A DNA stretch of 57,241 bases, taken from positions 1 through 57,241 of the forward strand of contig JAHEEA010000012.1 of NCBI GenBank assembly GCA_024640945.1. Reading direction: 5' to 3'. The position numbers and the translations under genes are program-made. The notes under the pieces are model-generated. The model was not told where the DNA came from. It ran no database searches and saw only the letters and a list, made by a program, of their open reading frames with translations. Each line of letters begins with the position of its first letter. Position 1 is the first letter of the stretch. Below are positions 28,367-38,455 of this stretch, in pieces. Source of the stretch: Candidatus Methylopumilus sp. GTDB taxonomy: Bacteria; Pseudomonadota; Gammaproteobacteria; Burkholderiales; Methylophilaceae.

Positions 28367-29380
28367 TTACTTTTCACCTTTCAAAATGAAATTTCCAAAA
28401 GCGCGACTTTTGTCACCAGTCTTAATTTGCATTAGTACACTTTGTTTTTTCCCATCAATCACTGACACTTGATTGCTTGACCAGTTGGCTACGTAAATAT
28501 TGCCTGTTTGTTGATCGACGTTAATCCCCTCTGGTACTTCACCTACTTTTATTTTGGCAATAGTCTCTTTTATACTTAGGTCGATCACGGAAACATTGTC
28601 ATCTTGCGTATTTGTGACGTATAAGAATTTCCCGTCTGCACTAGCAGCCACGCAGTATGGATGCTCGCCGACTTTGAGCGTTTCTTTTTTTAAAGAGAAG
28701 GTATTGATAATGGAGATCGAATTTTCCATGACATTAACGACATAAAGTTGCTCTCCATTTTCGCTAACACTAACTCCAAAAGGATGTTTTCCTACTGGAA
28801 TGCGTGCGCTTATTTGACGAGTTTTTGTATCTATAATAGCGATGTCGTCGCTATCACGATTCGCCACATATAACTTTTTACCATCAGGGCTAACAATCAA
28901 GCCCGCTGGCGCTTTACCAGCTTTGATTTCATAAAGCGTCTGCATGCTGTTGGTTTCCAATGCGAAAATCCGATCGCTGACCCAATCTGCGACATAGAGT
29001 ATCTTTTCGTCTGGGGTCAGCGCCAGTCCTACAGGGGAGCCTTTTACGCTGATGTTTCTTATAAGTTTTTGATTGAGTCCGTCAATGACGGAGATGCTTT
29101 GGCCATCAACATTGGAAATATAAACTCGGTGTAACTTTGATGCAGTTGCGACGCCAACGGGCCCTTTGGGGACTGCAATGGTTTTGATTACTTTATTCGA
29201 ATCAATATCAATTACTGATACTGTGTTGTCGCCTTGGTTGGTAATATAGGCAGTATTCTTTGCACTTGCCACGCTTACCATCAGGCAATAGCTAGTTGCA
29301 ATAAGTAATACAAAATTTTTGAGGATGCTTTTCAAAATTACAGGCTTTTTAGTTTGCTTATTAAGATTAACGTTTACCAT
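28367..29380 (-). CDS. YVTN-family beta-propeller protein, exported
   Basis: An N-terminal membrane-targeting segment (about residues 22-41, ending SVASA) leads into seven or eight 40-residue blades with recurring VSVIDID, GVALTPDEK, LYVANRDSDD, LYVVNVMENS, LYVTNTQDDN and IYVANWSSNQ motifs, the YVTN signature. Such periplasmic propellers often accompany PQQ-dependent alcohol oxidation genes. The start is uncertain: the ATG at 29380 has no ribosome site and gives an unusually long 20-residue pre-signal region. With the MxaD-like gene downstream it may form a small periplasmic accessory unit. The binding partner is unknown. Confidence 0.85.
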   Translation of the reverse strand: MVNVNLNKQTKKPVILKSILKNFVLLIATSYCLMVSVASAKNTAYITNQGDNTVSVIDIDSNKVIKTIAVPKGPVGVATASKLHRVYISNVDGQSISVIDGLNQKLIRNISVKGSPVGLALTPDEKILYVADWVSDRIFALETNSMQTLYEIKAGKAPAGLIVSPDGKKLYVANRDSDDIAIIDTKTRQISARIPVGKHPFGVSVSENGEQLYVVNVMENSISIINTFSLKKETLKVGEHPYCVAASADGKFLYVTNTQDDNVSVIDLSIKETIAKIKVGEVPEGINVDQQTGNIYVANWSSNQVSVIDGKKQSVLMQIKTGDKSRAFGNFILKGEK

Positions 29381-29520
29381 TTAATGCGGTTGACACTAGG
29401 TTTTAGCATAACTTAAAAAAGATATAAAAGCAGAGTTTTTTACAGAATCATTTACAAGCATCGCTTTCAATAAGTGTCGAAGTGTGAAAAAATTACGTTA
29501 AATTATTAAGGTTGTTTTTC

Positions 29521-30048
29521 ATGATAGATCGCGATGGATATCGACCTAACGTAGGCATTATTTTAAGTAATGCACACAATCAGGTTTTTTGGGGTAAACG
29601 CATACGCGAACACTCTTGGCAATTTCCGCAAGGTGGTATCAAACAAGGCGAAAGCCCTGAAGAAGCCATGTATCGGGAGTTGATGGAAGAGGTTGGTTTG
29701 CGTCCTGAGCATGTAAAAATTCTGGGCCGCACTCGTGATTGGTTGCGATATGACGTTCCTACTAGCTGGATTAAGCGTGAGTGGCGTGGTAGTTATAAAG
29801 GCCAAAAACAAATTTGGTTTTTATTACGCTTAGTTGGGCGCGATAGTGATGTATCTTTGCGTGCAAGTTCACATCCTGAGTTTGATGCATGGCGTTGGAG
29901 TGAATACTGGGTGCCAATGGAAAGTGTGATTGAATTTAAGCGTGATGTGTATCGTTTGGCACTTAATGAGTTGGTTGTGCATTTGGGCAGCAGTGAGCGT
30001 ACAAAACATAGGGCGCAAGCTAATCAAAAGATAGAGCATGCTGAATAA
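29521..30048 (+). CDS. rppH: RNA 5'-pyrophosphohydrolase RppH
   Basis: NUDIX hydrolase that trims the 5' triphosphate of mRNA to monophosphate and so triggers RNase E-dependent decay. [15 protein letters not shown] and [28 protein letters not shown] (residues about 35-62) contain the NUDIX box GX5EX7REUXEEXGU. I chose the ATG at 29521, preceded by AAGG at nine bases; the frame extends three codons to a TTG. At 175 residues it is typical of the betaproteobacterial form. The 140 bases before it are shared with the divergent YVTN gene. Confidence 0.94.
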   Translation: MIDRDGYRPNVGIILSNAHNQVFWGKRIREHSWQFPQGGIKQGESPEEAMYRELMEEVGLRPEHVKILGRTRDWLRYDVPTSWIKREWRGSYKGQKQIWFLLRLVGRDSDVSLRASSHPEFDAWRWSEYWVPMESVIEFKRDVYRLALNELVVHLGSSERTKHRAQANQKIEHAE

Positions 30049-30049
30049 T

Positions 30050-30079
30050 AAAAAAGGCCGCTATATAGCGGCCTTTTTT
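30050..30079. terminator. Bidirectional terminator between rppH and psd
   Basis: Perfect palindrome AAAAAAGGCCGCTA / TAGCGGCCTTTTTT, beginning directly after the rppH stop and before the convergent psd stop. Confidence 0.92.
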
Positions 30080-30090
30080 ATTAGGAGTTG

Positions 30091-30927
30091 TTAAGCCATT
30101 CCTTCACCAAGTTGAACAGCTTTTGCTGCATTCCAATTGGCATTAAATTTTAAGGTGTGTTTTGGAAACAACATGACGACCGTTGACCCAAGTAAAAACC
30201 TTCCCATTTCTTCACCTTGTTTAAGCGTGATATTTTGATCTGGGTATGACCATTCCTGAATATGTCCAATTCTTGGTGGATTAACCACACCATGCCAAAC
30301 GGTGGCCATACTTCCAACAATTGTTGCCCCTACTAGCACTAAAATGAAATTTCCTTGGGCTGATTCAAATTCACATACGACGCGTTCATTTCTGGCAAAT
30401 AAGCCTGGGACGCCTTGAGCTGTTGTTGGATTAACAGAGAATAAGTCTCCTGGTACGTAAACCATTCGCAGTAAACGACCATCGCAAGGCATATGAATGC
30501 GATGGTAATCGCGAGGGCTTAAATATATCGTTGCAAAACTTCCATCTTGATATTGTGCCGCCAAGCTTTTATTTCCTCCAACTAAGGCTTCGGTTGAATA
30601 GCTATGCCCTTTTGCTTGAAAAATTTGGTTGGCTTTAATGTCACCGAATTGACTGATTGCTCCATCAACGGGGCAAATGTACTTGGCTTTACTAAGTTTT
30701 CTTGCGTCAGTCTTTAGTGGACGTGTAAAAAATTCATTAAAGCTTGAATAAGCACCAATATCTTCTTGGGCTGCTTCTGACATGTTGACCTGGTAGCGTT
30801 TTACAAACCATCGAATAACAGCTGTTGTTAACTTGCCTGCCTGTGCAGATGCTAATTTACCTGCTAAGGCTGTAATGGCTTGCTTGGGAATGAGGTATTG
30901 AGGTAAGACTTTTAATCGATTAATCAC
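30091..30927 (-). CDS. psd: Phosphatidylserine decarboxylase proenzyme
   Basis: Inner-membrane enzyme converting phosphatidylserine to phosphatidylethanolamine. It is made as a proenzyme and self-cleaves at Gly247-Ser248 in the LGST motif, leaving a pyruvoyl group on the small alpha chain. Asp88 (CPVDGAI) and His145 (YHRIHMPCDG) match the autocleavage triad. FNEFFTRPLK and YLSPRDYHRIH are family signatures. At 278 residues it is of the E. coli type rather than the short archaeal type. pssA is not adjacent. Confidence 0.96.
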   Translation of the reverse strand: MINRLKVLPQYLIPKQAITALAGKLASAQAGKLTTAVIRWFVKRYQVNMSEAAQEDIGAYSSFNEFFTRPLKTDARKLSKAKYICPVDGAISQFGDIKANQIFQAKGHSYSTEALVGGNKSLAAQYQDGSFATIYLSPRDYHRIHMPCDGRLLRMVYVPGDLFSVNPTTAQGVPGLFARNERVVCEFESAQGNFILVLVGATIVGSMATVWHGVVNPPRIGHIQEWSYPDQNITLKQGEEMGRFLLGSTVVMLFPKHTLKFNANWNAAKAVQLGEGMA

Positions 30928-30948
30928 AAGTGTCTCGAAAATATAAAA

Positions 30949-30982
30949 GTAAAAAAGGGCAGGGCGTTTTACGCCGTGCCCT
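30949..30982 (-). terminator. Intrinsic terminator of the ilvBNC operon
   Basis: On the minus strand AAGGGCA-C-GGCGT pairs with ACGCC-C-TGCCCTT (one mismatch), followed by a six-T run, 27 bases past the ilvC stop. Confidence 0.85.
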
Positions 30983-31008
30983 TGTATTTTAAGCTGATTA
31001 AAGCTTAA

Positions 31009-32055
<1,047 letters not shown>

Positions 32056-32084
32056 TTAATTTAATGAGTGCTAATTGGGTAATT

Positions 32085-32576
32085 CTAAACTTTTAAAATT
32101 CTGTCGCCGCGACCAATGCCTGATGCGCCTGTGCGCACTGTTTCTAGAATCACTGTTTTATCCAATGCTTCTAAGAATGCATCCAATTTTGAGCCAGAAC
32201 CTGTCAGTTCAATAGTGTAGCTACCGTCAGCTACATCGATAATACGACCACGGAAAATGTCGCTAATGCGCTTCATTTCTTCGCGCAAAGCGCCAGTGGC
32301 TTTTACCTTGACCAACATCAGTTCGCGTTCAATATAGCGACCGTCATTAAGGTCTAGGACTTTCACAACATCGACCAGCTTGTTGAGCTGTTTGATGATT
32401 TGCTCGATCACGTCATCCGATCCGGAAGTGACGATGGTCATACGTGACAAAGTAGCGTCTTCAGTAGGCGCTACAGTCAGGGATTCAATATTATAAGCAC
32501 GTGCTGAAAACAAACCGGCGACGCGTGAAAGTGCGCCCGCCTCGTTTTCCATTAATAAAGAGATAATGTGTTTCAT
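32085..32576 (-). CDS. ilvN: Acetolactate synthase small (regulatory) subunit
   Basis: Regulatory subunit that activates the catalytic subunit and confers valine feedback inhibition. An ACT domain occupies residues about 3-77 (HIISLLMENEAGALSRVAGLFSARAYNIESL), followed by the IlvH-type C-terminal domain. I chose the ATG at 32576, one base after the ilvB stop, with GGAAGG inside the ilvB end as its ribosome site; the frame extends ten codons into ilvB without a better signal. It is of the 163-residue IlvH length. The position between ilvB and ilvC is standard. Confidence 0.95.
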   Translation of the reverse strand: MKHIISLLMENEAGALSRVAGLFSARAYNIESLTVAPTEDATLSRMTIVTSGSDDVIEQIIKQLNKLVDVVKVLDLNDGRYIERELMLVKVKATGALREEMKRISDIFRGRIIDVADGSYTIELTGSGSKLDAFLEALDKTVILETVRTGASGIGRGDRILKV

Positions 32577-32577
32577 A

Positions 32578-34347
32578 TTAGCCTTCCATTTTATTGGCAG
32601 GATCATTTGCGTTAGGATCTGTACCTAAAATCATTTCATTAATCCCTTTGCCATTTGGCACCATTGGGAAAACGTTTTCCTTCTGGTCTGTTAGGAAGTT
32701 CATGAATACAAAACGATCTTTCATAGCAAAAGCGTCTTGCAATGCGCCTTCAACATCTGCTGGTTTTTCAATATTTATGCCAACATGGCCATAAGACTCA
32801 GCAAGTTTTACAAAGTCAGGCAAGCTGTCCATGTACGACTCTGAATAGCGGTTCTCATAGAAAAACTCTTGCCATTGACGAACCATACCTAAATAGCGGT
32901 TGTTCAATAAAATCACTTTAATTGGCAAGTTGAATTGTTTGCAGGTTGAAAGCTCTTGAATATTCATTTGAATACTACCTTCACCTGTCACGCATGCAAC
33001 TTGCGCTTTAGGATCAGCTAATTGACAGCCCATTGCGTAAGGCAAGCCAACGCCCATAGTTCCTAAGCCGCCTGAGTTAATCCAGCGACGTGGTTTGTCA
33101 AACTTGTAATATTGCGCTGCCCACATTTGATGTTGACCAACGTCAGAAGTAACGTAAGCATCGCCTTTGGTGACTTCCCAAAGTTTTTCAATAACATATT
33201 GTGGTTTTATGATGCTGCTACTTGAGCCGTCATAGCTCAATGATTTTTTAGTGCGCCAACCATCAATCTTTGCCCACCAAGTCTTTAATGCAGAAGCATC
33301 AGGTTTTTTGGTTTCTGCGGCCAAAATTTCATTCATCTCACTCAGTACTGACTGCACGTGACCAACGATAGGCACATCTACTTTTACGCGTTTAGAAATC
33401 GATGAAGGATCAACATCAATATGAATGATGGTGCGTGGAACACTTAAAAAGTGATCTGGGTTGCCGATCACTCGGTCATCAAATCGCGCACCAACAGCTA
33501 ACAAAACATCGCAGTCTTGCATTGCGTTATTTGCTTCATACGTACCGTGCATGCCTAGCATGCCTATATATTGTTTGTCTGTCGCTGGGTAGCCACCTAA
33601 GCCCATTAGAGTGTTTGTGACTGGATAGCCCAATGTTCTTGCTAGTTTTACTAATTCGTTAGATGCATCACCTAATACCAAGCCGCCGCCGGTATAGATC
33701 ATTGGGCGTTTTGCTTCTAGCAAAATTTTCACTGCTTTTTTGATTTGGCCTGAATGACCTTTAATTACCGGCGTGTAAGAGCGCATCTCAACGCTTTTTG
33801 GATAATTAAACTCAGTGAATTCAGCAGTAATATCTTTTGGAATATCGACAACAACAGGACCTGGACGGCCGCTTGCCGCGATATAAAATGCTTTTTTGAT
33901 GGTGCTTGCAATATCCCGTACGTCTTTAATTAAGAAGTTATGCTTAACGCATGGGCGAGTGACACCTACCATATCGACTTCTTGGAATGCGTCCATACCG
34001 ATTGCTGCTGTTGGCACTTGACCGCTAATGACTACCATAGGGATAGAGTCCATATAAGCAGTTGCAATGCCAGTTACAGCATTTGTAGCTCCTGGACCTG
34101 AAGTTACCAAAGCAACACCTACTTCACCTGTGGCTCGGGCAAAAGCATCAGCTGCGTGAACAGCTGCTTGCTCGTGGCGGACTAAAATATGTTTGAATTT
34201 ATCTTGCTTGAAGATTGCATCGTAGATGTGTAGCACAGCGCCGCCCGGATATCCGAAGACGAACTTTACATTCTCTTCTTGGAGGCATCGCATAATGATT
34301 TCAGCGCCACTGATTTGGCCTGCTTGCTGTTGTGTACTATCGTCCAT
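32578..34347 (-). CDS. ilvB: Acetolactate synthase large (catalytic) subunit
   Basis: Thiamine-diphosphate and FAD-dependent condensation of two pyruvates, or pyruvate with 2-oxobutyrate. The N-terminal VFGYPGGAVLHIYDA and RHEQAAVHAADAFARATG contain the catalytic Glu; the TPP motif is near the C-terminus (GEGSIQMNIQELSTCKQFNLPIKVILLNN). At 589 residues it is full length. The 170 bases before it, down to nadC, contain a 12-bp palindrome and no recognisable branched-chain leader peptide, so classical ilv attenuation is not apparent. Confidence 0.96.
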   Translation of the reverse strand: MDDSTQQQAGQISGAEIIMRCLQEENVKFVFGYPGGAVLHIYDAIFKQDKFKHILVRHEQAAVHAADAFARATGEVGVALVTSGPGATNAVTGIATAYMDSIPMVVISGQVPTAAIGMDAFQEVDMVGVTRPCVKHNFLIKDVRDIASTIKKAFYIAASGRPGPVVVDIPKDITAEFTEFNYPKSVEMRSYTPVIKGHSGQIKKAVKILLEAKRPMIYTGGGLVLGDASNELVKLARTLGYPVTNTLMGLGGYPATDKQYIGMLGMHGTYEANNAMQDCDVLLAVGARFDDRVIGNPDHFLSVPRTIIHIDVDPSSISKRVKVDVPIVGHVQSVLSEMNEILAAETKKPDASALKTWWAKIDGWRTKKSLSYDGSSSSIIKPQYVIEKLWEVTKGDAYVTSDVGQHQMWAAQYYKFDKPRRWINSGGLGTMGVGLPYAMGCQLADPKAQVACVTGEGSIQMNIQELSTCKQFNLPIKVILLNNRYLGMVRQWQEFFYENRYSESYMDSLPDFVKLAESYGHVGINIEKPADVEGALQDAFAMKDRFVFMNFLTDQKENVFPMVPNGKGINEMILGTDPNANDPANKMEG

Positions 34348-34388
34348 AAACGTGCTTGTTTTTACTGATTATTGGGGAACCCTGAACA

Positions 34389-34400
34389 GTAAACGTTTAC
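34389..34400. promoter_or_regulatory. 12-bp palindrome upstream of ilvB
   Basis: GTAAACGTTTAC is a perfect palindrome with a central CG, as in operators of LacI/GalR-type dimers. It lies 42 bases before the ilvB start within a 170-base gap that otherwise shows only a weak TTGACC -35-like element on the minus strand. Confidence 0.4.
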
Positions 34401-34517
34401 GGCGTTTTGGTCAAGGCTAGAAGGGTAGATTTTGGGTCAAATAAGCCCTAAAACACATGGGGTTAGTTGAATTAATTAACAGCTTTCGAATGATGAGGGC
34501 AATCACATGGAAAGCAA

Positions 34518-35390
34518 TTATTCAAAACGCATTGATAAATCGATAGCTTTGATGTGTTTTGTCAGCGCCCCGATTGAGATTCTATCTACGCCAGTGCGAG
34601 CAATTTCATGGATATTTTCTAAGTCTATTCCACCTGACGCCTCTAAAACAGCGCGTTTATTGTTAATTTCCACCGCTTTTTTTAATGACGTAATATCGAA
34701 GTTATCAAGCAAAATTAGTTTCGCACCTGCTTGGATTGCCGTTTCTAATTGCGCTAGTGTTTCCACTTCAATTTGAATCGGCAAGTTTTTATCTTGACTT
34801 AGCACTTCTGCTGCTTTAAGTGCAGTCTCAATACTGCCCGCTGCGGCAATATGATTTTCTTTAATTAAAATACCATCGTAAAGTCCAATTCTCTGATTTA
34901 GTCCTCCGCCTATAAATACTGCATATTTTTGAGCGAGCCTTAATCCTGGAATTGTTTTTCGTGTATCCATAATACGTGCTGAAGTGCCTACTGTTTCATT
35001 GACGTATTGTTGAGTTAGTGTTGCTGAGGCAGAAAGAGTTTGTAAGAAATTAAGTGCGGTACGTTCAGCAGTTAGTATGCTGCGCGCATTACCATGAATG
35101 TGGCAAATAATTTGGTTTTCTTTAACGTTGTCACCTTCTTTGATTAACCAGTCTACCTTAGTTGAAAGGCTGATTTGTTTGAAGCACTCATTGACCCAGG
35201 GAATACCACATATTAAGGCATTTTCTCTTGCGATGATTTTTGCATTCACTTGTGTTGAGGCGTCTATCAACATAGCGGTGTAGTCTTGATCGCCTAAATC
35301 TTCAGAGATTGCCGAGCGTACTTGTTCAGCAATTGCTTCTTTAAATTTTGCAGTGTTATATAGTGCTGATGATTCGTTCATATTTTCCAT
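34518..35390 (-). CDS. nadC: Quinolinate phosphoribosyltransferase (decarboxylating)
   Basis: Makes nicotinate mononucleotide from quinolinate and PRPP in de novo NAD synthesis. TAERTALNFLQTLSASAT, MDTRKTIPGLRLAQKYAV and LLDNFDITSLKKAV are family signatures holding the Arg and Lys residues that bind the two substrates. The start is ambiguous: the first ATG (35390) lies inside a CCATTATAATGG palindrome, and a second ATG three codons later is preceded by GGAA. At 290 residues it is slightly longer than usual owing to the N-terminus. It is divergent from the GST gene. Confidence 0.95.
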   Translation of the reverse strand: MENMNESSALYNTAKFKEAIAEQVRSAISEDLGDQDYTAMLIDASTQVNAKIIARENALICGIPWVNECFKQISLSTKVDWLIKEGDNVKENQIICHIHGNARSILTAERTALNFLQTLSASATLTQQYVNETVGTSARIMDTRKTIPGLRLAQKYAVFIGGGLNQRIGLYDGILIKENHIAAAGSIETALKAAEVLSQDKNLPIQIEVETLAQLETAIQAGAKLILLDNFDITSLKKAVEINNKRAVLEASGGIDLENIHEIARTGVDRISIGALTKHIKAIDLSMRFE

Positions 35391-35453
35391 TATAATGGCA
35401 ACCCTTTCAGGCGCGTAGCTGAACTTTCCAAATAAAGTCGACTCTGTACATAC

Positions 35454-36062
35454 ATGAAACTATTATATTCACTCACTAGCCCATACGCTCGCAAAGTCCG
35501 AATTGTTGCAGCCGAAAAACGTATCGCTGTTGACTTGGTTGAGGTTGTGCTCGCCGACCCAGACTGTCCTGTACAGCAATATAATCCCTTAGGAAAAATT
35601 CCAGTTTTGGTGTTGGATGATGGTGATAGTTTGTATGACTCAAGTGTAATTGTTGATTATTTAGATCAACGTACACCGGTATCGCATTTAATTCCTCAAG
35701 AGACTAAGCCAAAATTCCAAGTGAAGCGTTGGGAATCGCTATCTGATGGTGTTTGTGATGCGGCTGTTGCTGTGATGCTTGAAAATCGACGTCCAGAAAA
35801 TTTGCGTGATCCAGCTTGGATAGCAAAGCAGATGGCAAAAGTAGGCTGTGGCCTGCAATTGTTAAATGATGATTTAGGTGACAGTGAATTTTGTGTTGCA
35901 GATAGATTCAGTTTGGCTGATATTGCTTTGGGTTGTTTGCTGGGTTACTTGAATTTGCGTTTTGCTGATTTGGATATAGCTAAAAATTTTCCAAATCTAA
36001 ATCGTCACTACAACGTCATGATGGCAAGGGTTTCATTTCAGGAAACTGCCCCGCCAGTCTAA
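35454..36062 (+). CDS. Glutathione S-transferase family protein
   Basis: A 202-residue two-domain protein: a thioredoxin-like N-terminal half (MKLLYSLTSPYARKVRIVA, NPLGKIPVLVLDDG with the cis-Pro, and DSSVIVDYLD) and an all-helical C-terminal half with LADIALGCLLGYL. The residue that activates glutathione is probably Ser9 or the neighbouring Pro-Tyr, as in the YibF/beta-type group. Substrate and role are unknown. It stands alone between divergent nadC and convergent mnmA. Confidence 0.88.
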   Translation: MKLLYSLTSPYARKVRIVAAEKRIAVDLVEVVLADPDCPVQQYNPLGKIPVLVLDDGDSLYDSSVIVDYLDQRTPVSHLIPQETKPKFQVKRWESLSDGVCDAAVAVMLENRRPENLRDPAWIAKQMAKVGCGLQLLNDDLGDSEFCVADRFSLADIALGCLLGYLNLRFADLDIAKNFPNLNRHYNVMMARVSFQETAPPV

Positions 36063-36078
36063 GTTGAATTATTGCAAA

Positions 36079-37173
36079 CTAAATAGCCTGCGTAATAATT
36101 CCGCCGCCTAGACAGACATTGCTTTCATACACGACCGCAGATTGACCAGGCGTAATTGCCCATTGTTTTTGGCCAAATTTGATTTCTACAAAATCATCAC
36201 CTAATTGCTCAATTTCACAAGGTGCATCTGGCTGACGATAACGCGTCTTAGCTGCGTAGACCCAATTGGTTTTTGGCTCTTCACCGCTAATCCAATGTAC
36301 TTGACCAGCTTGCAGTCCATCGTTGAGCAATAGAGGATGTTCGTGGCCTTGTACAACAATCAATATATTGTTTTTCATATCTTTTTGAGCAACAAACCAA
36401 GGTGCGCCATTGCTTTCTCTAGATCCACCAATTTTTAATCCTTGGCGTTGCCCTAGTGTGTAATACATCAATCCTTCATGTTTTCCGACCACTTTGCCAT
36501 CAGGTGTTTGCATCTCGCCTGGTTCGCGCGGTAAATAACGGCTTAGAAACTCTTGAAACGGGCGTTCACCGATAAAGCAAATGCCTGTGGAGTCTTTCTT
36601 TTCACTCGTAGCGAGGCCTGCTTCTCGAGCGATTTCACGTACTTCACGTTTAAGTAAGTGGCCTAGCGGGAATAAAGTTTTTGAAAGCTGTGCTTGATTG
36701 AGACGGTGCAGGAAGTAGCTTTGGTCTTTGCTGCCATCTTCGGCTTTGAGTAATTGGTACTTGCCTGCCTCAAACGGATTTTCTCGTACTTGAGCGTAAT
36801 GCCCGGTTGCAATTAAATCGGCACCTAAGCCAATTGCATGATCTAAAAAAGCTTTGAATTTAATTTCAGCATTACACAAAATATCTGGGTTGGGGGTTCT
36901 TCCTGCCTGATATTCATCTAAGAAATTCTGAAAGACGCGTTCTTTGTATTCTTTGCTGAAGTTAACAGCCTCGATTTCAATACCTATTTTGTCAGCGACA
37001 GATACAGCATCAATTAAATCTTGTTTTGATGAGCAGTATTCATCAGTGTCGTCGTCTTCCCAATTTTTCATGAATAGGCCGACAACGTCATAACCTTGTT
37101 GCTTAAGCAGTAAGGCGGTGACAGAAGAATCTACCCCGCCGGATAAGCCAACGACTACTCTTTTGTTTTTCAT
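36079..37173 (-). CDS. mnmA: tRNA-specific 2-thiouridylase
   Basis: Adds sulfur to position 2 of the wobble uridine (U34) in tRNA-Lys, Glu and Gln. The ATP-pyrophosphatase loop SGGVDSS is at residues 11-17; the catalytic cysteines are Cys100 ([10 protein letters not shown]) and Cys199 ([12 protein letters not shown]). [18 protein letters not shown] and [13 protein letters not shown] are conserved. At 364 residues it is full length. It follows a NUDIX gene by 29 bases and the two are probably co-transcribed, as in the nudJ-mnmA arrangement of gammaproteobacteria. Confidence 0.97.
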   Translation of the reverse strand: MKNKRVVVGLSGGVDSSVTALLLKQQGYDVVGLFMKNWEDDDTDEYCSSKQDLIDAVSVADKIGIEIEAVNFSKEYKERVFQNFLDEYQAGRTPNPDILCNAEIKFKAFLDHAIGLGADLIATGHYAQVRENPFEAGKYQLLKAEDGSKDQSYFLHRLNQAQLSKTLFPLGHLLKREVREIAREAGLATSEKKDSTGICFIGERPFQEFLSRYLPREPGEMQTPDGKVVGKHEGLMYYTLGQRQGLKIGGSRESNGAPWFVAQKDMKNNILIVVQGHEHPLLLNDGLQAGQVHWISGEEPKTNWVYAAKTRYRQPDAPCEIEQLGDDFVEIKFGQKQWAITPGQSAVVYESNVCLGGGIITQAI

Positions 37174-37202
37174 AGGATATTGATTATGCTTTTTTATATT
37201 AA

Positions 37203-37646
37203 TTACAGATGTGTAAGCACTGATAAAGGGAAAGCTTCTCCGGACAAATAGTCTTCAACACATTTCAGTACTTGAGGACTTCTATGAACTGCCTGTGAAG
37301 ATTTCAATTCTTTCAAGTTCATCCATACTGCACGAATAATGCCTTTGTCTAAAGATTTTCCGACATGGTGTTGACCAAGTTCACCAATAAAGGCAAATCG
37401 TAAATAAGTGATGTCTCGATCTGTGCGTTGCCAGTGATAAACACCTAACAGTTGTTTAGGTGTAAATTCATATGCTGTTTCTTCCATGGTCTCACGGCGT
37501 ACGGCATCAAACAGCGTTTCACCATCCTCTAAATGCCCCGCTGGTTGATTAATCCTGATACCGTCAGCAGTTTCTTCTTCAACCATTAAGAATCGCCCAT
37601 CTTTTTCAATTACGGCGGCAACGGTAGTGTTTGGTTTCCAAATCAT
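37203..37646 (-). CDS. nudJ: NUDIX hydrolase, NudJ-like phosphatase
   Basis: A 147-residue NUDIX protein. The box [25 protein letters not shown] (about residues 37-61) fits GX5EX7REUXEEXGU, with Ala in place of the final Gly. It resembles E. coli NudJ, which hydrolyses thiamin pyrophosphates and nucleoside di- and triphosphates and is also encoded next to mnmA. The gene symbol is by context. The 166 bases upstream, shared with maf, hold no gene. Confidence 0.8.
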   Translation of the reverse strand: MIWKPNTTVAAVIEKDGRFLMVEEETADGIRINQPAGHLEDGETLFDAVRRETMEETAYEFTPKQLLGVYHWQRTDRDITYLRFAFIGELGQHHVGKSLDKGIIRAVWMNLKELKSSQAVHRSPQVLKCVEDYLSGEAFPLSVLTHL

Positions 37647-37812
37647 CAGGTAATTAATACATTGCTATAAAGTTGATATTTTACAGGGTGGGCGCCGACT
37701 AAACCAGCAGGTGATTGAGCACTAAAGAATTTAACAGATGTTTATGACTTGTGGTGCAAGCTTGCAGTGGGTATTCTTGCTTATTAATTTAACGAATATT
37801 TAAATTCATTTA

Positions 37813-38421
37813 ATGTTATTGAAAACTCAACCACCAAGTATTTACTTGGCTTCTCGATCACCTCGTCGTGCTGAATTGTTGCAACAAATGGGTGTCTTAT
37901 TCTCAGTTGTGCCTGCTGATATTGATGAAACGCCACATGCGATGGAACGGTCTGATGCTTATGTGAAAAGATTGGCGATAGAGAAAGCACAAGCTGGCTA
38001 TGCCTTAGTGCTTCAAAAAGCTTGGTTTGAAATGCCTGTATTAGCAGCAGATACTACAGTGAGTATTGATGGTGAGATTTTAGGTAAGCCACAAGATGAT
38101 GAAGATGCATATCGCATGTTGAGTTTGATGTCAGGTCGGTGGCATGAAGTGCATACGGGAATCGCGGTCGCGCACGCGGGTCATGTCGCTATGGAGATTT
38201 CTAGCACAATGGTGCAAATGGATGATTTGTCCGATGCTGTGTTGCGCGCTTATATTGCCACTGGGGAGCCTAAAGATAAAGCGGGTGCTTATGGCATACA
38301 GGGGATCGCTGGATCCTTAATTAAACGAATTGAAGGTAGTTATTCAGGGGTCATGGGACTTCCTGTATATGAAACTACAAAGTTATTAAAGCAAGCCGGC
38401 ATTACATTGCTTGGCGCTTAG
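37813..38421 (+). CDS. maf: Maf-family nucleoside triphosphate pyrophosphatase
   Basis: House-cleaning enzyme that hydrolyses modified or non-canonical nucleotides. The N-terminal YLASRSPRRAELLQQMGV is the Maf signature; LAADTTVSIDGEILGKP carries the catalytic Asp, and KDKAGAYGIQGIAG follows. The motif set fits the YhdE subgroup (dTTP/UTP, m5U). At 202 residues it is complete. No strong ribosome site precedes the ATG. It lies 34 bases before rng, a pairing (maf-rng) conserved in proteobacteria. Confidence 0.93.
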   Translation: MLLKTQPPSIYLASRSPRRAELLQQMGVLFSVVPADIDETPHAMERSDAYVKRLAIEKAQAGYALVLQKAWFEMPVLAADTTVSIDGEILGKPQDDEDAYRMLSLMSGRWHEVHTGIAVAHAGHVAMEISSTMVQMDDLSDAVLRAYIATGEPKDKAGAYGIQGIAGSLIKRIEGSYSGVMGLPVYETTKLLKQAGITLLGA

Positions 38422-38455
38422 AAGATTTTAAAAAAATGAAGCAAGGTAATGAAAG

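Noticed and set aside
34348-34517. Possible ilv leader peptide
   Set aside because: The only short frame there (starting ATGTGTTTTAGGGC on the minus strand) lacks a run of Ile, Leu or Val codons.
37759-37768. GCAAGCTTGC palindrome before maf
   Set aside because: A ten-base palindrome alone is expected by chance in a window this long and no partner element is visible.
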